From: Podaxis mareebaensis
Taxonomy: Eukaryota > Basidiomycota > Agaricomycetes > Agaricales > Agaricaceae
Reading direction: 5' to 3'
Length of the DNA stretch: 60,408 nt
Assembly (NCBI GenBank): GCA_018524725.1
Contig: JAEUWP010000482.1
Span: 1 to 60,408, forward strand
Made by a program: the position numbers and the translations under genes. The stretch's first letter is position 1, and the number at the start of each line of letters is the position of its first letter. The notes beneath the pieces are model-generated. The model was given only the letters and a program-made list of their open reading frames with translations, was not told where the DNA came from and did no database searches. Below, piece by piece: positions 46,128 through 59,980 of the stretch.

Positions 46128-46774
46128 TTACGCAGCCAAAAACAGGCCAACGCCGACTGCTCCAGCCAGTCCGGCACCAGCAAGGTGCATGCGGGATGCA
46201 CCGCTGTTCTGGCCGCCGCTGCCCGAAGAGCTCGATGAAGCAGTGAAGTTTGGAACATCCTTGCCGGCGGACTTGCAAGTGTCAGCATAGCCTAAGAGGC
46301 AGAGAATCAATCGCTGTCCAGGCCGAGGCCTACCAAGTTAAGTTACTTACTCTTGTACCCGCTCTGAGCGGTCTCAGCACCGACAATGGGCACACCACAC
46401 TTCAAGCAGTTAATCATGTTGTTAGCGACGGTTGAGCCGCAGATGCAGTCAAGGTCAGTGCAGCTCTAGAAATGTGAACGGCAGGCAAATGCCATACTCG
46501 TGTTAATGCCTGTGAAAGCCGAGGAAATGAAGAAGAACATACGCCACCATTGAAGCTGTTAAGCAAGGGAGTACACTGATCACGGCACTGTTCTGGGATT
46601 ATGCTAGGGTCGAGAACGCTTTGACGAGCGATCAGCTCATGGATCGCCTGAGAGGGGTTGGCAGCGACTGGATGATACGGCTTGAGTATCAAGTGGGTTT
46701 TAGTGGTGTGTAGGACGCGTACCATAGCTGAAGGTGGTGGCGGCAAGGACGAGAAGGGCAGTGAAGGCGTGCAT
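46128..46774 (-). CDS. Cys-rich GPI-type surface protein, 151 aa
   Basis: Four exons (46774-46723, 46667-46543, 46465-46351, 46291-46128) with consistent phases. Signal peptide MHAFTALLVLAATTFSYVA; core IPEQCRDQCTPLLNSFNGG, SCTDLDCICGSTVANNMINC, LKCGVPI and YADTCKSAGKDVPNF, which is the same cysteine pattern as its two relatives in this window. A Ser/Gly linker leads to a hydrophobic GPI-type end (LAGAGLAGAVGVGLFLAA) and TAA 46130-46128. Intron positions correspond to those of the other two genes. Small Cys-rich proteins of this form are common in mushroom secretomes and have no assigned function. Confidence 0.85.
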
Positions 46775-48050
46775 AATGAGCGAGGGGGGAAGGGATGTGA
46801 AAATTTTGTCTTTCCACCACTGAGCGGTCTCGTTTATATAGGATTTGTTTTCCGAATATGAGTTACCCTGTCGTGCCTGTACGTACTAGTGCCCTATCCA
46901 GGGCCAAAGTGCTTGGTAAAATAACGGATACCTGCTGTAGAAAGTTCGTATCAACCTGAGCCGAAAACGGGATTATTATCAGTTTGATGTGGCACAGCGC
47001 GCGATTGAAAGCATACTGACATATGTCGTGCATCGCGAGGATACGTGGAAACCCAATGAAGGAGATTTTTATCGCAGGGTGTTATCAGGCTGTGTTGATA
47101 TGAGTTGCCAAAGACTCGAGAATGGCCGAGATAAGAATCAGAACGGTATGCAAGTCTTTTTCCGTCTTCTGTTCGATCTTGTTGTATTGTCTATGTAAGT
47201 GTGGAGTTGGATGTCATTATGTAACAAGTTTGGGTGCAACGATCAGCGTCTTCAAGGGATCCCTGATCGTTTTTGCGTTGTGCTTATGTCTTCAATTGTA
47301 GAGAATGGCTGGACACGTGTTCCGAGAAGGCGGCTCATAAATATTAAATTCTGGAGCTCTTTTTGGTTAGATGGGCACGGTCTCAGGCGGATTCGGCCTC
47401 AAGCTACTGCTATGGACTGCCCGTCATCGGATCATCCGATGAGCCCCATGTTCGGATGTAGTCCGATGTAGTCTGAGAGTGGCTTCAACCTCGATTGTCT
47501 CTTTCTGCAGCGCTTTCGTGTTCCGCTAAAATAATGCGCGCACGATCAGTAGAACATTTGTCAAATGCTACATACTGTTTTTCCCGAATTTTGTGTCAAG
47601 CGTGAAGGATGACGCAAATGTTCGTCCGAATAACGGGCACTCGATAAGTAGTAGTATTCCTTGTAGTGCAAGCTAAGGCCGGGATGAGCCGGGTTGTGAT
47701 CCGAACGATGTCTGGTTCTGTCCCTAATTTTAAGTATCCTGGAGCGGACGCCTGTCATCCACCTTCCTCCGCGGGATCGTTGGGCGCTTGTCAGTCTTCC
47801 TCTTCTAGTCTTCCACAACTATTAAGTTCTGGAATTGTCATATCACTGGCTAAGAATACTTGGGTGAACACATGAGCGCTTGTTATCTAACCCCGCAGCT
47901 GATCGCTTGATGAACCCGTCCCAAACTATATAACATCCCACCCCTCTCTTTCATTCTTCCCACCTTCTCTCCTCCGGGCCTTCTGCTACAAGGGCGACTC
48001 CGGGGAGAGTGCTCGAAATATCACCGCCATCGCCGTCACCGTCGAACAAC
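46775..48050. other. Intergenic region upstream of Dicer gene
   Basis: About 1.28 kb. At 47610-47645 there is a fragment (AATGTTCGTCCGAATAACGGGC) resembling the TIR of the 43223-44041 element, and a CGGATCATCCGATGAG palindromic stretch near 47430, suggesting an old TIR-element remnant. A TATA-like ACTATATAAC at 47926-47935 lies ~120 bp before the Dicer start and ahead of a long pyrimidine tract. Confidence 0.45.
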
Positions 48051-51000
48051 ATGGTCACTGCTGTCCCCCCTGCCCATGCCAATGTCCCAACAACTCGAGG
48101 ATACCAGCAAGAGATGCTGGAGGAGAGCATTAAACGTAACGTCATCATCGCGATGGATACTGGGTCTGGCAAGACCCATATCGCCGTGCTGAGAATTAAG
48201 CACGAAGTCGAACGAGAACCAAGCAAGGTATGTGCGAGTGGCGACATGCAGTGGTCTCAATCACTGATCAACCTTCTACCTTCTAGGTTGCTTGGTTCTT
48301 TGCGCCTACGGTTGCGCTGTGTGCGCAACAGAAGGCCGTTATACAAACCTACCTGCCGGTTTCCGTTGGCCTTGTCTCCGGTGCTTTGGAGCCAGACCAG
48401 TGGAAGTCGGCAGCATTGTGGGGGCGTGTTTTGAGTACCCATCGTGTAATGGTTTCAACACCTCAGGTTTTCCTTGATGCTTTACGACATGCATATATTA
48501 ACCTTGGTAAAGATATCAGTCTCCTGGTCTTTGATGAAGCGCACCATGCCACTGGTGATCACCCTTATGCCAGGATTATGCTAGAATTCTATCACAAGAT
48601 CCCGGAGCTTCCAGCAAGCGAACGAATCTTTGGCGTTAGCCAAATCAGTCGACCGTGTGTTATGGGTCTTACGGCGAGTCCGATTTATGGGGGGGACGTT
48701 GCAAAGGCGTTCAGGTGAGTGTCTTCGTCGGAGTAGCTTGTTACATCCCCCTCACCAGCGCCCCTGCTTTATCTAGCACGCTCGAGAAAAATCTGGACTG
48801 TATAATTCGCGCTCCCCGCCTCAATCGCACTGAACTCGCACAATTCGTCCATCGTCCCATCTTCCAACACATCATGTTCGATCCTTGGCCAATACCACCC
48901 TTCTCAACCAACCTCGCCTCAATCTCCAGTGTCATTAAATCCCTGAGGATCGAGGACGACCCCTACGTTATATCTCTCCGTAAACAACTCAGTGAAGCCC
49001 AGCAAGGCTCACCCGAATACAACCGCATCGACCAAAAGCTTTCTGCGACAATTCGGAGTCAGAAGACCTTCACCCTTAAGGGCCTTCGAGACTTTGAACG
49101 CGCCGCTTCCGATATCCTCTATGATCTCGGGCCCTGGGCAACGGATTGGTATGTCTGGCGTATCGTCGAGAAAGCGCGAGATGCAGCAAATCCATACAAT
49201 AACATCATGGCCACTTGGAAGTCATCGGAGAAGAACCACCTATTGAATATCCTCAACAACGTCGTCTTAACCCCTGTCTCATTCCATGTCGACGATATTA
49301 TGCAAGACTCCTCGGACAAGGTGCAACAACTCATCACGACCCTATTGAACGAGAAGGTGGAGACGGAGGAGCGCGACGAAGTGTATTCGTGCCTCGTCTT
49401 TGTCCAACGAAGAGACACCGTCCTCGCCCTCGCGGAAGTACTCAATAACCATCCATTCACGAAGGACATCTTCCGTATCGGCGTTCTCCTCGGCACATCT
49501 GACAACTCCCATCGCCACAGTTTCCTCGATATCACGCGAAAACTCGCCCGCGAGACTCAGGAAGAAACCGTGGCCGACTTTAGGTCCGGGGAACTCAACC
49601 TCATCATCGCGACTGCTGTGGCCGAGGAAGGTCTTGATATACAAGCATGCGGAAGCGTTATCAGGTGGGACTTGCCCCCGAACATGGCTAGTTGGGCGCA
49701 GAGCCGTGGACGGGCAAGGAGGAGAAGGAGCACCTTTACACTCATGTTTGCGCGTGGAAGTCAGAGTCAACAAGACGTGCTGAAGTGGGAGAATCTGGAG
49801 AGAAAGATGGTCGAGATGTATAATGATCCTATGCGGGATCTCGCGATGGAGGAAGATTTGACGAATGGGATGGAGGATGACTTTGAGGAGGACGAAGTTT
49901 TCGTCGTCGAATCCACTGGGTACATTCATCTTTTATGCTTGTCACATTTCCCATTGACATGAGCTCGTTACAGCGCCCAACTGAGTCTTCACTCTGCCAT
50001 CGCTCACCTTTCCCATTTCTGCGCCGTCATCCCTACCACCTCCCATGTCGACAATCGTCCCATCTACGACATCGATCCGCCCGACATGCCCATAGGATGG
50101 CACGCCAATCCCACAGCTCTCTCCACCACAGAGGTCTACAATGGTCCATGGGGCTCGAAACTCACGCTCCCGCGTTGTCTTCCACTATCCTGCCGTGAAT
50201 TCTCAGTTCCCACTATTTACCCTACCAAAGTCTCGGCACACCGCCACGTGGCGTTCAAGGCGTACGTAGGGCTCTACAAAGCAGGATTGTTGAATGACAA
50301 TCTGCTACCTCTTACAAGCGTGATTGAGCCGGAAAAGGAGGAAGACGTAAAGGAGATGTTGAAGGATGTTGAGAAGAGGGTTGGGATGGCGAGCGTGGAT
50401 CTTCAGATGGACCCGTGGGCTGGACCGGAGGCGGACCTAGATGGCGACCAAGACATGGAGCCAAAGTATTGGTTCACTACGAGGATGTGTATTGGGGATT
50501 TGCCGCCCTTGGTGTTGTTCACGCGGTCGGAATCGGTTGAGTTGGATTTGGCTACTGGGCCGACGTTGTATAGTCCTGGACGGGAGGAGCCCATTCGCGT
50601 TACCTTGACTCCCATTGGGAGGGTCCTCGAAAATGAGGAAGTTGTGAAGAGGGCGAGGGAGTATACTAGGAGAGTGTTTTGGAGCTTGAACTGGGCGAGG
50701 ATGGACTGGGATAACCTTGATTTCGCGTACTTCTTCTACCCGGAGGCACCCATTGACGAGAACGACGTCTGGGTGAAACGACGGGCGTGGTTGGAAGAAT
50801 TGAGGAGGGAAGAGCCTGCGAGAAATCGCCAGATGGAATACGTCCTTCATGCACGGAAATTTGGGGAAGTATTCGAATATGCTACGGATCCTGTGATGGT
50901 GCTCAAGGAATTTGGTCGGCCGTATCAATTTGTTGGGTGGAAGAGCGAAAGGCTGTCGGAGGAAGAAGAAGAGGAACTTCGAGGAACGCGTCGTCGGCGT

Positions 51001-53006
51001 TCAGAGGAAGACAAACCTATTGAGATAAGGTATCCACTCTTGGTCGTCAAGCCCTTCCACCCTCGACGAAACTTCTTGGTTCCCACCAAACGTCGTGATC
51101 CTACTCTACCACCTCCTGAAATCAAGTACTCATGTCTCTTGCCGGAGTCCAGCGGCATTGTACTCATCTCACCCACCGAAACGGAATACGCGTTTCTCCT
51201 CCCCTCCGTCCTGCGCTCGGTCGGAAATACCTTGACCGTGATCTCGCTGCGTTCCAACTTGTTCCTTCCCGCTCCATCGTTACACAGTATTCCGCTGGAA
51301 TTGCTGGCCAATGCAATCACGGCTTCAAGCGCGGGAGAGAGGTTCAATTACCAGAGACTGGAGACGCTAGGGGATACAGTGTTAAAGTTCCTGGTTGCGT
51401 TACAGGTGTTGGTGGAATACCCCTTATGGCATGAGGGATACTTGACGAGGAAGAAGGATCACACAGTTTCAAATGTACGTCTCGCAAAGGAGAATGTGAA
51501 GAGGAGGGTGTTTCGATGGATCATTAGAGGTATGCAATCCTCGTCAATTAACGACATGGAATGCTTATTGCTTTGTGTGGCAGAAATCATGCTCGGGCGC
51601 AAGTGGAAGCCGAAGTATGTTCTTAAGGCCTCCCAAGACATGGAGCCCTTGTCGGAAGAGGCAGAGGTCGAACGCGAGTTGATCGTCGTCGACGAATCGA
51701 AGGCAGGGTCAGAGGAAGCTAAAAAGACGAAAAAGAAGGAGAAGCAGGACTTGTCGACCAAAAGTGAGTTCGTCGCTTCAACCCGTGATGCAGTCTCCTG
51801 ATTCCATTCGTAGCCCTCGCCGATGTTGTTGAATCACTTATTGGTGCTGCATACATCCATGGAAGTTTCGCCCTCGGCTACGAGTGCGCTAAACTTTTCG
51901 ACCTTGGGCTGAAGTGGCTCCCACCTTCCGAACGAATCGGTCAAGCGCTTAAGCGCTTGGAACCTGACTCAAACATCCCCCCGGAACTTCGCTACGTCGA
52001 GGAAATGATTGGATATACTTTCAGCCACAAGATCTTACTGCTTGAGGCCCTTACCCACGCGAGTTATCAACAGGACGCTGGGACTGTTTCGTATGAGAGG
52101 ATGGAATTCCTCGGCGATTCGGTCCTTGATATGGTCGTCACGGACTATTTATATCATGCACCTGGCAAGAACTACAGCCCAGGCCATATCCACCTTCGTC
52201 GGTCCTCCGTTGTCAACACTCACTTCCTTGCTTTCATCTGCCTGAATGCATCGGTCAAGTTTAGCGCAACTCTACCTCACGTCGTCGATGGGACACTCCA
52301 AGACGGAGCGGACGCTCAAGAGATCTCGCTCTGGAAGTGTTTGTTTCACTCCAGCCCGCGCGTTATGGACGACCAGGCAAACACGTTCTCTCGATTCAAG
52401 AAGAGGAAAGGAGAGATCGAAGATGCGTTACGGAACGATAGCATCTTCCCTTGGGCTGCCCTCACTCGTCTCCAAGCACCGAAATTCTTCAGCGATATGA
52501 TTGAATCTGTCCTCGGTGCCGTCTTTCTCGACTCCAAAGGCGATATTGCGACTGCTCGTCAAGTCATCGCGCACCTCGGAATTCTGCCTGTCCTTGAACG
52601 CATCGTCAAGGACAACGTGGACGTCTGGCACCCTGTGTCGCGGATTGCGCAGTGGGCATCAAAACATGAGAGGGCGTTGGAATTTAAGTTTGAGAAAGAG
52701 CGCGGCGCGGTAAAGTGCAGCGTGCTCGTGGATGGGAAGGTAGAAGCTGTTGCGCAGGACCAGTACAGAGGCGCGTCGACCCAAGAAGAGGTTAAACTTG
52801 TCGCAGCTGAGGAGGCTAGCAGAGCGCTCAGGTTGAGGACTAGGCACATGAACCAAGAAGTGAACGGGAAGGGAAGGGCAAAGGGCAAACACGTGCAAGC
52901 AGCCACCAGGAAAGATGGAAATGGGGAGGGGAAGGAGCAAGACGATGTCCCCATGACTGACGAGCCCGTGCTGGTCAATGGCGGTACTACTATGCAGATA
53001 GATTAG
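48051..53006 (+). CDS. Dicer-like ribonuclease III, 1,558 aa
   Basis: Cuts long dsRNA into small RNAs for silencing. Six exons (48051-48227, 48287-48714, 48777-49919, 49974-51529, 51584-51763, 51814-53006), all phases closing. Helicase: MDTGSGKT (~35-42), FDEAHH (~141-146), [21 protein letters not shown] and QSRGRARRR. Dicer dimerisation domain from ~580 ([20 protein letters not shown]). RNase IIIa: [15 protein letters not shown] (~1040) and [16 protein letters not shown] (~1162). RNase IIIb: [15 protein letters not shown] (~1255) and [17 protein letters not shown] (~1386). The paired Glu/Asp residues for both centres are present. A degenerate dsRNA-binding domain lies near 1450-1510. No PAZ domain is recognisable by eye between ~700 and 1000, as in many basidiomycete Dicers. 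The start is supported by its closeness to motif I, typical for fungal Dicers. The 54-nt intron at 51530-51583 has no stop in frame, so retention would add 18 residues. Confidence 0.95.
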
Positions 53007-53373
53007 CTTCCTGATACTGCGCTCTCGTTTATCGTCATTTGGCCTCTACGTGTATTTTCAGCGTGTAACCCAAAACATCATAATTCTCAATGTCACGGAG
53101 TTTATCAAGTTCTCCTACCCTAATACTAAAGAAATCCGAAGTCGTCAAAGAGGACAAGTGGGAGGGGTTGGATTGGCAGGGGCTTGAGGGGGGCAACCGG
53201 GGATTGTCGCACCAGCTCCTGTGGCGGGGTCCTGTCATGTTACTGATTAGCGTGGGACAGGGGGCGATGATGTGTGCACTATTCACATAGTAACACCCAA
53301 TAGAAGCATCTCCTTCACCGTATCTAACAAACAGCTTACGATGAGCACAGCTTGAGATAACTCAATGTCTTAC
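53007..53373. other. Short convergent 3' region
   Basis: Between the Dicer stop and the small secreted gene on the minus strand. A strong donor (GTGAGTAAG) at the end of that gene's last exon could send it on into this region (candidate third exon starting TGCACACATCATCGCC near 53280), but I cannot decide. Confidence 0.35.
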
Positions 53374-53607
53374 TCACATGCAGTAAATGTAAAAGGGCCC
53401 TATCTGGCGTGTAATCAAAGGCCAGTCGTTTGGACCCGTGCCGGGACAACAAAAGAGCTGAGAAAGAGTCAGTTTATTCCTGAAATCAGTAAGATATCTA
53501 AGGCATACACCCGGTGGAGGTACGTTTACTTGAGGTGCTGCAGCGGCTGCGAACGCAGAAATCAAGACGGAGAGCGCGATAGTAGCAAGTTGGGTGAGAG
53601 GATGCAT
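53374..53607 (-). CDS. Small secreted protein, 60 aa
   Basis: Two exons (53607-53509, 53457-53374) joined by a 51-bp phase-0 intron. The signal peptide is convincing (MHPLTQLATIALSVLISAFA) and is followed by APQVNVPPPG, LFCCPGTGPNDWPLITRQ and IGPFYIYCM. Three cysteines, with a CC pair near the middle. No recognised family. The stop at 53376-53374 overlaps a good splice donor, so the C-terminus may be longer. Convergent with the Dicer gene. Confidence 0.5.
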   Translation of the reverse strand: MHPLTQLATIALSVLISAFAAAAAPQVNVPPPGVCLRYLTDFRNKLTLSQLFCCPGTGPNDWPLITRQIGPFYIYCM

Positions 53608-54301
53608 TACAAGTGGATTTGACAAGTGGCAAAAATCTCTCTGCATAACTCTCTCTTATAGGAACCTCCGTTAAGCCTCAGCCTCGTCAAGGCGGGCAGG
53701 ACATGCCGTATTTCGCCACTTCACTGTACTTGCATCTTACGAAAGGTGCTTAAGGAGATCGGGTGCACGCGCAAACCTCGTTGACAAGGATCAGGTCTGG
53801 CACGGAGAATGTTACACGTCGATGGGTATATGAAGAGCCGTTATGAACGATGAAATATCATAGTAAGGTGCTACTGAAGACTCCCAACGGGAGGAGACAA
53901 GATATCCCTCAGGGGGGCTGGAAGCGCAGCAAAAGTTCTTTTTCACAGATGGGTGCCGTACTATCAGCAGCAATGGAACTTTCGTGGATACCCCTTCAGG
54001 TTCATAGAGGACTCGCTGTATGGGTATGTTGATGGCTAGGGTCGTCGCAGGTGGAATTCATCAGTGCACGTGTCCTCAGACAGCAGGGCTCACACCCATG
54101 TCTTCAAAGCTTCAGATGTCAATCAAGGACAAGCCAGGCTTACGACTGACGCTAAAAATGTATATTCTGTCGAGAGAAGGATACAAGCACAAAACGCTTT
54201 TGACAACCCATGCTGTTCCCCTACTTCAAGACCCAAACATTTAGGCTTTGTGAGTTGAGTCATTAAGTCATGCTGATCCCCTACTTCAGTGACCTACGCG
54301 T
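53608..54301. other. Intergenic region with 60-bp tandem repeat at its right end
   Basis: About 690 bp. Holds the upstream part of the small secreted gene and, at 54211-54270, a degenerate copy of the segment containing the subtilase last exon (54271-54330). Nothing else seen. Confidence 0.45.

Positions 54302-54330
<29 letters not shown>
54211..54330. repeat. 60-bp tandem duplication over the subtilase last exon
   Basis: Two 60-bp units start TGCTGTTCCCCTACTTCA and TGCTGATCCCCTACTTCA and both contain TTTAGGC(T/G)TTGTGAG. The second unit carries the C-terminal codons (LNDLAHNA and stop) of the subtilase; the first is its decayed duplicate downstream of the gene. Confidence 0.75.
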
Positions 54331-56108
<1,778 letters not shown>

Positions 56109-58040
56109 GGTTATCGAGTATGAGAGGACGATTGGCCTAACTCATTCTGCATCTGCATTGAAGCTTTTAAAGACAAACGCAGAATTATTAGAGCATATGG
56201 TCTCAAACATCTTTGATTCAAGAGAACTCTGTGCCTTCAACGAGACATGCTGTTCTGTGAAATTTTGTCAAAAATAAATCTTGAAGCTCAAGGGTTTGAC
56301 ATACACCCGATGGGCTACTCGTGCCAGGGATTGGGAGAGAGTGCAAAGTCTGGGGCGGTACTCAATCTGGTTGTGCTTGGCGCCTCTGAAGAAATAAGCT
56401 AGATCAGGGCCTGTCTCGAGCATAAGAGGTTACATACCGAACGTATGGCCAATGAAAGGATAGCGATAACCGATATCGTTTACGGCTCGCAAGTTTTCGC
56501 CACGCGGTTTGAAACAGAGGATGTGTCAGGAGTTTCGATTTTGTGAGAACTTGAAGTCGAAGTCAGGCCATGCTCAATACTTGCATATGCTACGAGCTGC
56601 CCCCCGGAGCCGGGAAAACCGTGATTGGCTCTATGGCACATTGTACTTCTGTTCGTGCGTTTACTCAGTAGCGGGGCCTCATGGCGGTATTGCTTCGGAT
56701 AACATCTCTCCAAGATGCTGATTCAGGTAGGGTATTTTGGTCACATGCGTCATGACTACCGCAGCTTAATGAATCTAGATAGGTTATCATACAGGGCACA
56801 TGACGGGCATTATAAGTAGGACGGTCCGTACAGAAATAGAACTACCCGCCTGACGATGGATGATTTGGCAACGCATAAGCCGGATCTACTCCCACGGAGG
56901 GCTTGGGGCGTGTGGCGGGTCGTATGGATGCATATTCACTTGGAGCACAGTAATCAGCAGGTGACTGCAACGGAATTAACTACATCAAGGACGTTTAGCT
57001 TGAGGCAGATTCACGGTGAATTCACCCCCTGTCAGCGTCAGGAAGCATTGCTTCTAAACACGTGACTTCGCCAGCACACATCCTCACTCAATTTGCAAAA
57101 GGACATGTTCCAGATCTTACCTCTGTTGACCTCTTTCGACATCATTCACTGAACGGAACATCCTTGGCTATTGACTGATAATTAGAGCCCCATGCTCGTG
57201 CAAATGCTGTGCCAAGATGTGTGTCGACCCAGCACACCGCGTCGCGGACCAGAATTGGGACTCCTTCCGAGAACGCCTTCATGAATCCCCTCAGGAGGCG
57301 GCCCCTGTCGAAGCTTCATCCAATTGGACTTCTTACTGACAACCCCGGGTACGTGCAAACAAATTTGTTGGTACCAACCTTAACAAGCGGGGATCTTATA
57401 ATCTGTCGAATGGGCTAACCGTTTTTTTTTTACACCTTCAAGCGAGTTTCAAGTCGCTCAAACCTCAAAGTATTCAATTGTAAAAGCATGCCCTGAATTT
57501 GTCACTTCTTCGCCCATGTCATTCCCCACAGTATGAGCTTGATTTCCGAGCAGAACTAATCGGAAGCAGTGGTTCATCCACGCTTTATGAACTGTGCTGA
57601 CTGGCTACTGGCGATCAGGCTATCTATTCTCGAGCAGGCCTTGAACGGGAAACCCCCATCATACTGACAATTCCCACGAAGATATCCGGTTCATTTGGTG
57701 ATATAAGCTACGCGGCTATATGGTCTCTTCAAACACCAAAAATTGTCATTATTCCGCAGGATCCTCTGGTCTTGACGTATGGGGGAACTACCTTTCACTG
57801 ATTGTTCCTATCTGAAGTACTCTCTTGTCGATATGGAGTTCTTCGCCGACTTAAACTCTGGCTAGACGTTTGCCATCACGCATCTCAAGCCTATTTGATT
57901 AGTGAAAGCCGACTGGGGTCATATCTGCCCGAGCTTCTGGTCTGAACGCTGTTTAGACGGATGCACTTCCGGCGAGCATATAAGGGTTTTAGGCAGGAGT
58001 TTGTCGGTTTGTTGGGCTTTAGCAGGTTGTGCCACTTCAA
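56109..58040. other. Long intergenic region, no confident gene
   Basis: About 1.9 kb. Weak open frames only. Around 57190-57420 a plus-strand frame contains TDNPGYVQTNLL, faintly like the HPGxVxT region of short-chain dehydrogenases, but neither the nucleotide-binding motif nor YxxxK is present, so I call nothing. Confidence 0.4.
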
Positions 58041-58817
58041 ATGACCTCCAGACATTTGTCCTTAGCGTTCATCGCTGCACTCATTTCCTCGAGCGTTGCG
58101 TCGAGTAGCGGAGTTGAAGCGTCTACGGTATGTTCAGTGTCAGACCTTGTAAACGTCTTATGCTAACGTCAGATACAGAAATTAGCGCCAGGCACTTACA
58201 AGATTGTCAACTCCGCGTCCGGGGCCTGGGCTCGTAACTTTCCCGGTCCGGGACATCAAGGCCCTTGGATATCCTCAATCACGCTGGCCACTCAGTTTTC
58301 GAGCATCTACCAGATGGTTAGACGCTCAATATGTCTGCTAAATCACATGATTTACTTTCTTTTACAGTGGGAAGTAACCCTCTACGAAGAAGGATACAGA
58401 ATCATCAACCATGGTTCTAGGAACTCGGCCTTTGCCCGTGCACGAGCGGCAAATATTCGTTGTTCTCTCCACAAACTCAATGGTCTCATTGCAGAAGCAG
58501 GGAACCTCGGTTTATGGCTTCTCCGACGGATTCACAAAATGGTACATCGAACCTGCTGGGGGAAATGAATACCGGGTAAGCTGCCGCCATACTTTGGCGA
58601 TACGTTACGTTCATTAATACCGTGGTCTGAGCCAACATTACCAGATCCATTACCCAAATAAGGACTTGATTTGGACGATTAAATCAGATGATTTTCTCCA
58701 GGATATTGTATACTCAGTCTCATCATTTCACGGGCGCAATAATGATGGCATTCACAGGTTGTCCTCGAACCTGCCGATGGCGGCGAGAATCAGGTATTCA
58801 GGTTCGATAAAGCGTAG
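58041..58817 (+). pseudogene. Secreted beta-trefoil (ricin-B/mycospin-like) protein, probable frameshift
   Basis: Signal peptide MTSRHLSLAFIAALISSSVAS. Later exons give LAPGTYKIVNSASGAW, QMWEVTLYEEGYRIINHGS, KWYIEPAGGNEYR, IHYPNKDLIWTIKSDD and VVLEPADGGENQVFRFDKA, with a TAG stop at 58815-58817. The repeated GxYxI...W pattern and the terminal NQxFRF fit fungal beta-trefoil lectins or protease inhibitors. Introns near 58129-58175, 58315-58367, 58576-58644 and 58710-58758 are well formed. Within the third coding exon the frame of NHGSRNSAFARARA must shift by one base near 58435-58440 to continue as QIFVVLSTNSMVSLQKQG, which looks like a frameshift mutation (or sequencing error). Binding specificity unknown. 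Confidence 0.62.
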
Positions 58818-59980
58818 GCCTTACCATTAAGGGGGTAATGTTTGCATGGACTGTGACCTCAAGTCATACAAATGGTCAAAGTGCGAGGGAATAGAAGATA
58901 TACGACACAATCGGCGATATATTTGTAGTAGTGCTCGAACAAAGCTCTTGTTCCGACTGCGCTGTGGCTTATGAAATGCTGAGGCTGCCGCCATGGTCCC
59001 TTGATTCACGTTACTGCTTCCGGTACAGTTTTTCCTATCCGACATCGAGTTTGAGGTGCCCTGTCGACGTGGCTGGCATGTGAACATTTCCACAGGTGCT
59101 TCCATCCTCGTTACACGCTACTGCACGAGTACCTAGTCCTTGCTGTACCGCGGAATTTAGAACATCTCCCTCTGTTCACAGTGAAAGCCCATTCATACCA
59201 TCTCATAATTCCTTATGTTTCGGATTCTTCCTTGTTCATTCGAAGTCGGTGACATTTCGCAGGAAGATAGGCCCCGTATAGCTATGACAGATAGCAGGCT
59301 GATTATATATCTTTCATATATTTGGCGACAGGCGCTTATCCACAGACGGGCGTTTCTGCAACGGCCTACTGCCACAATAACCATTTGAATCATCAGATTG
59401 GCGGGTATTCTCTGTCGTACTTGAATATCTCTTGTCACATGGTCGATGAATTACAATAACGAGCGTTAGAAGAATGCTCATGGGATTCGGAACAATGTAG
59501 CATGGGCACCAGCCCACAGACATATATATGTTATCGCTTAGGTGCTTGAGGTGTAGAGCTAAAGCCCAATCTTCCATTTGTTCTAGGATGATAGGCACTT
59601 CGATACATTATGAGACACCAGTCTCTAATTTATTCTTTACCTTACAGCGAGCTGGCCGTTCAATTGTCGATCATCTCATACCATCGAAAGGTGCAACTCT
59701 CCCAGAGGAAATCAAATGATATAGCATCCCCTATGGCGCCATGGGCACCATTTCCCATTCCTCACATTTTACACCATCGCTTGCCTCAGATACAACAGAC
59801 GACCATGGTGGCCTTTCAAACCGATTCGTTATAACAGCCTCTCCGATCGCCTATTTGTTTGGTCCCTTCTTGACATATCGTTTGCCGTCACCAGTCTCCT
59901 GGTATCGACGGCAGTTGCTATTTTCATGGTGGTCAACTGCAAAAATACACTCCCGCTGCTCTTTATCGGCATTTGGAAGA
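58818..59980. other. Region before right repeat; possible membrane-protein exon at its end
   Basis: About 1.16 kb. From ~59723 to 59980 a plus-strand frame without an ATG reads WRHGHHFPFLTFYTIACLRY, PWWPFKPIRYNSLSDRLF, then a hydrophobic span (SFAVTSLLVSTAVAIFMVV) and NTLPLLFIGIWK, stopping being gene-like exactly where the repeat begins. It may be an internal exon of a membrane protein cut by the repeat. Nothing else supported. Confidence 0.35.

Noticed and set aside
57190..57420. Short-chain dehydrogenase relic suggested by NPGYVQT
   Set aside because: Only one weak motif; nucleotide-binding glycines and YxxxK catalytic pair not found nearby.
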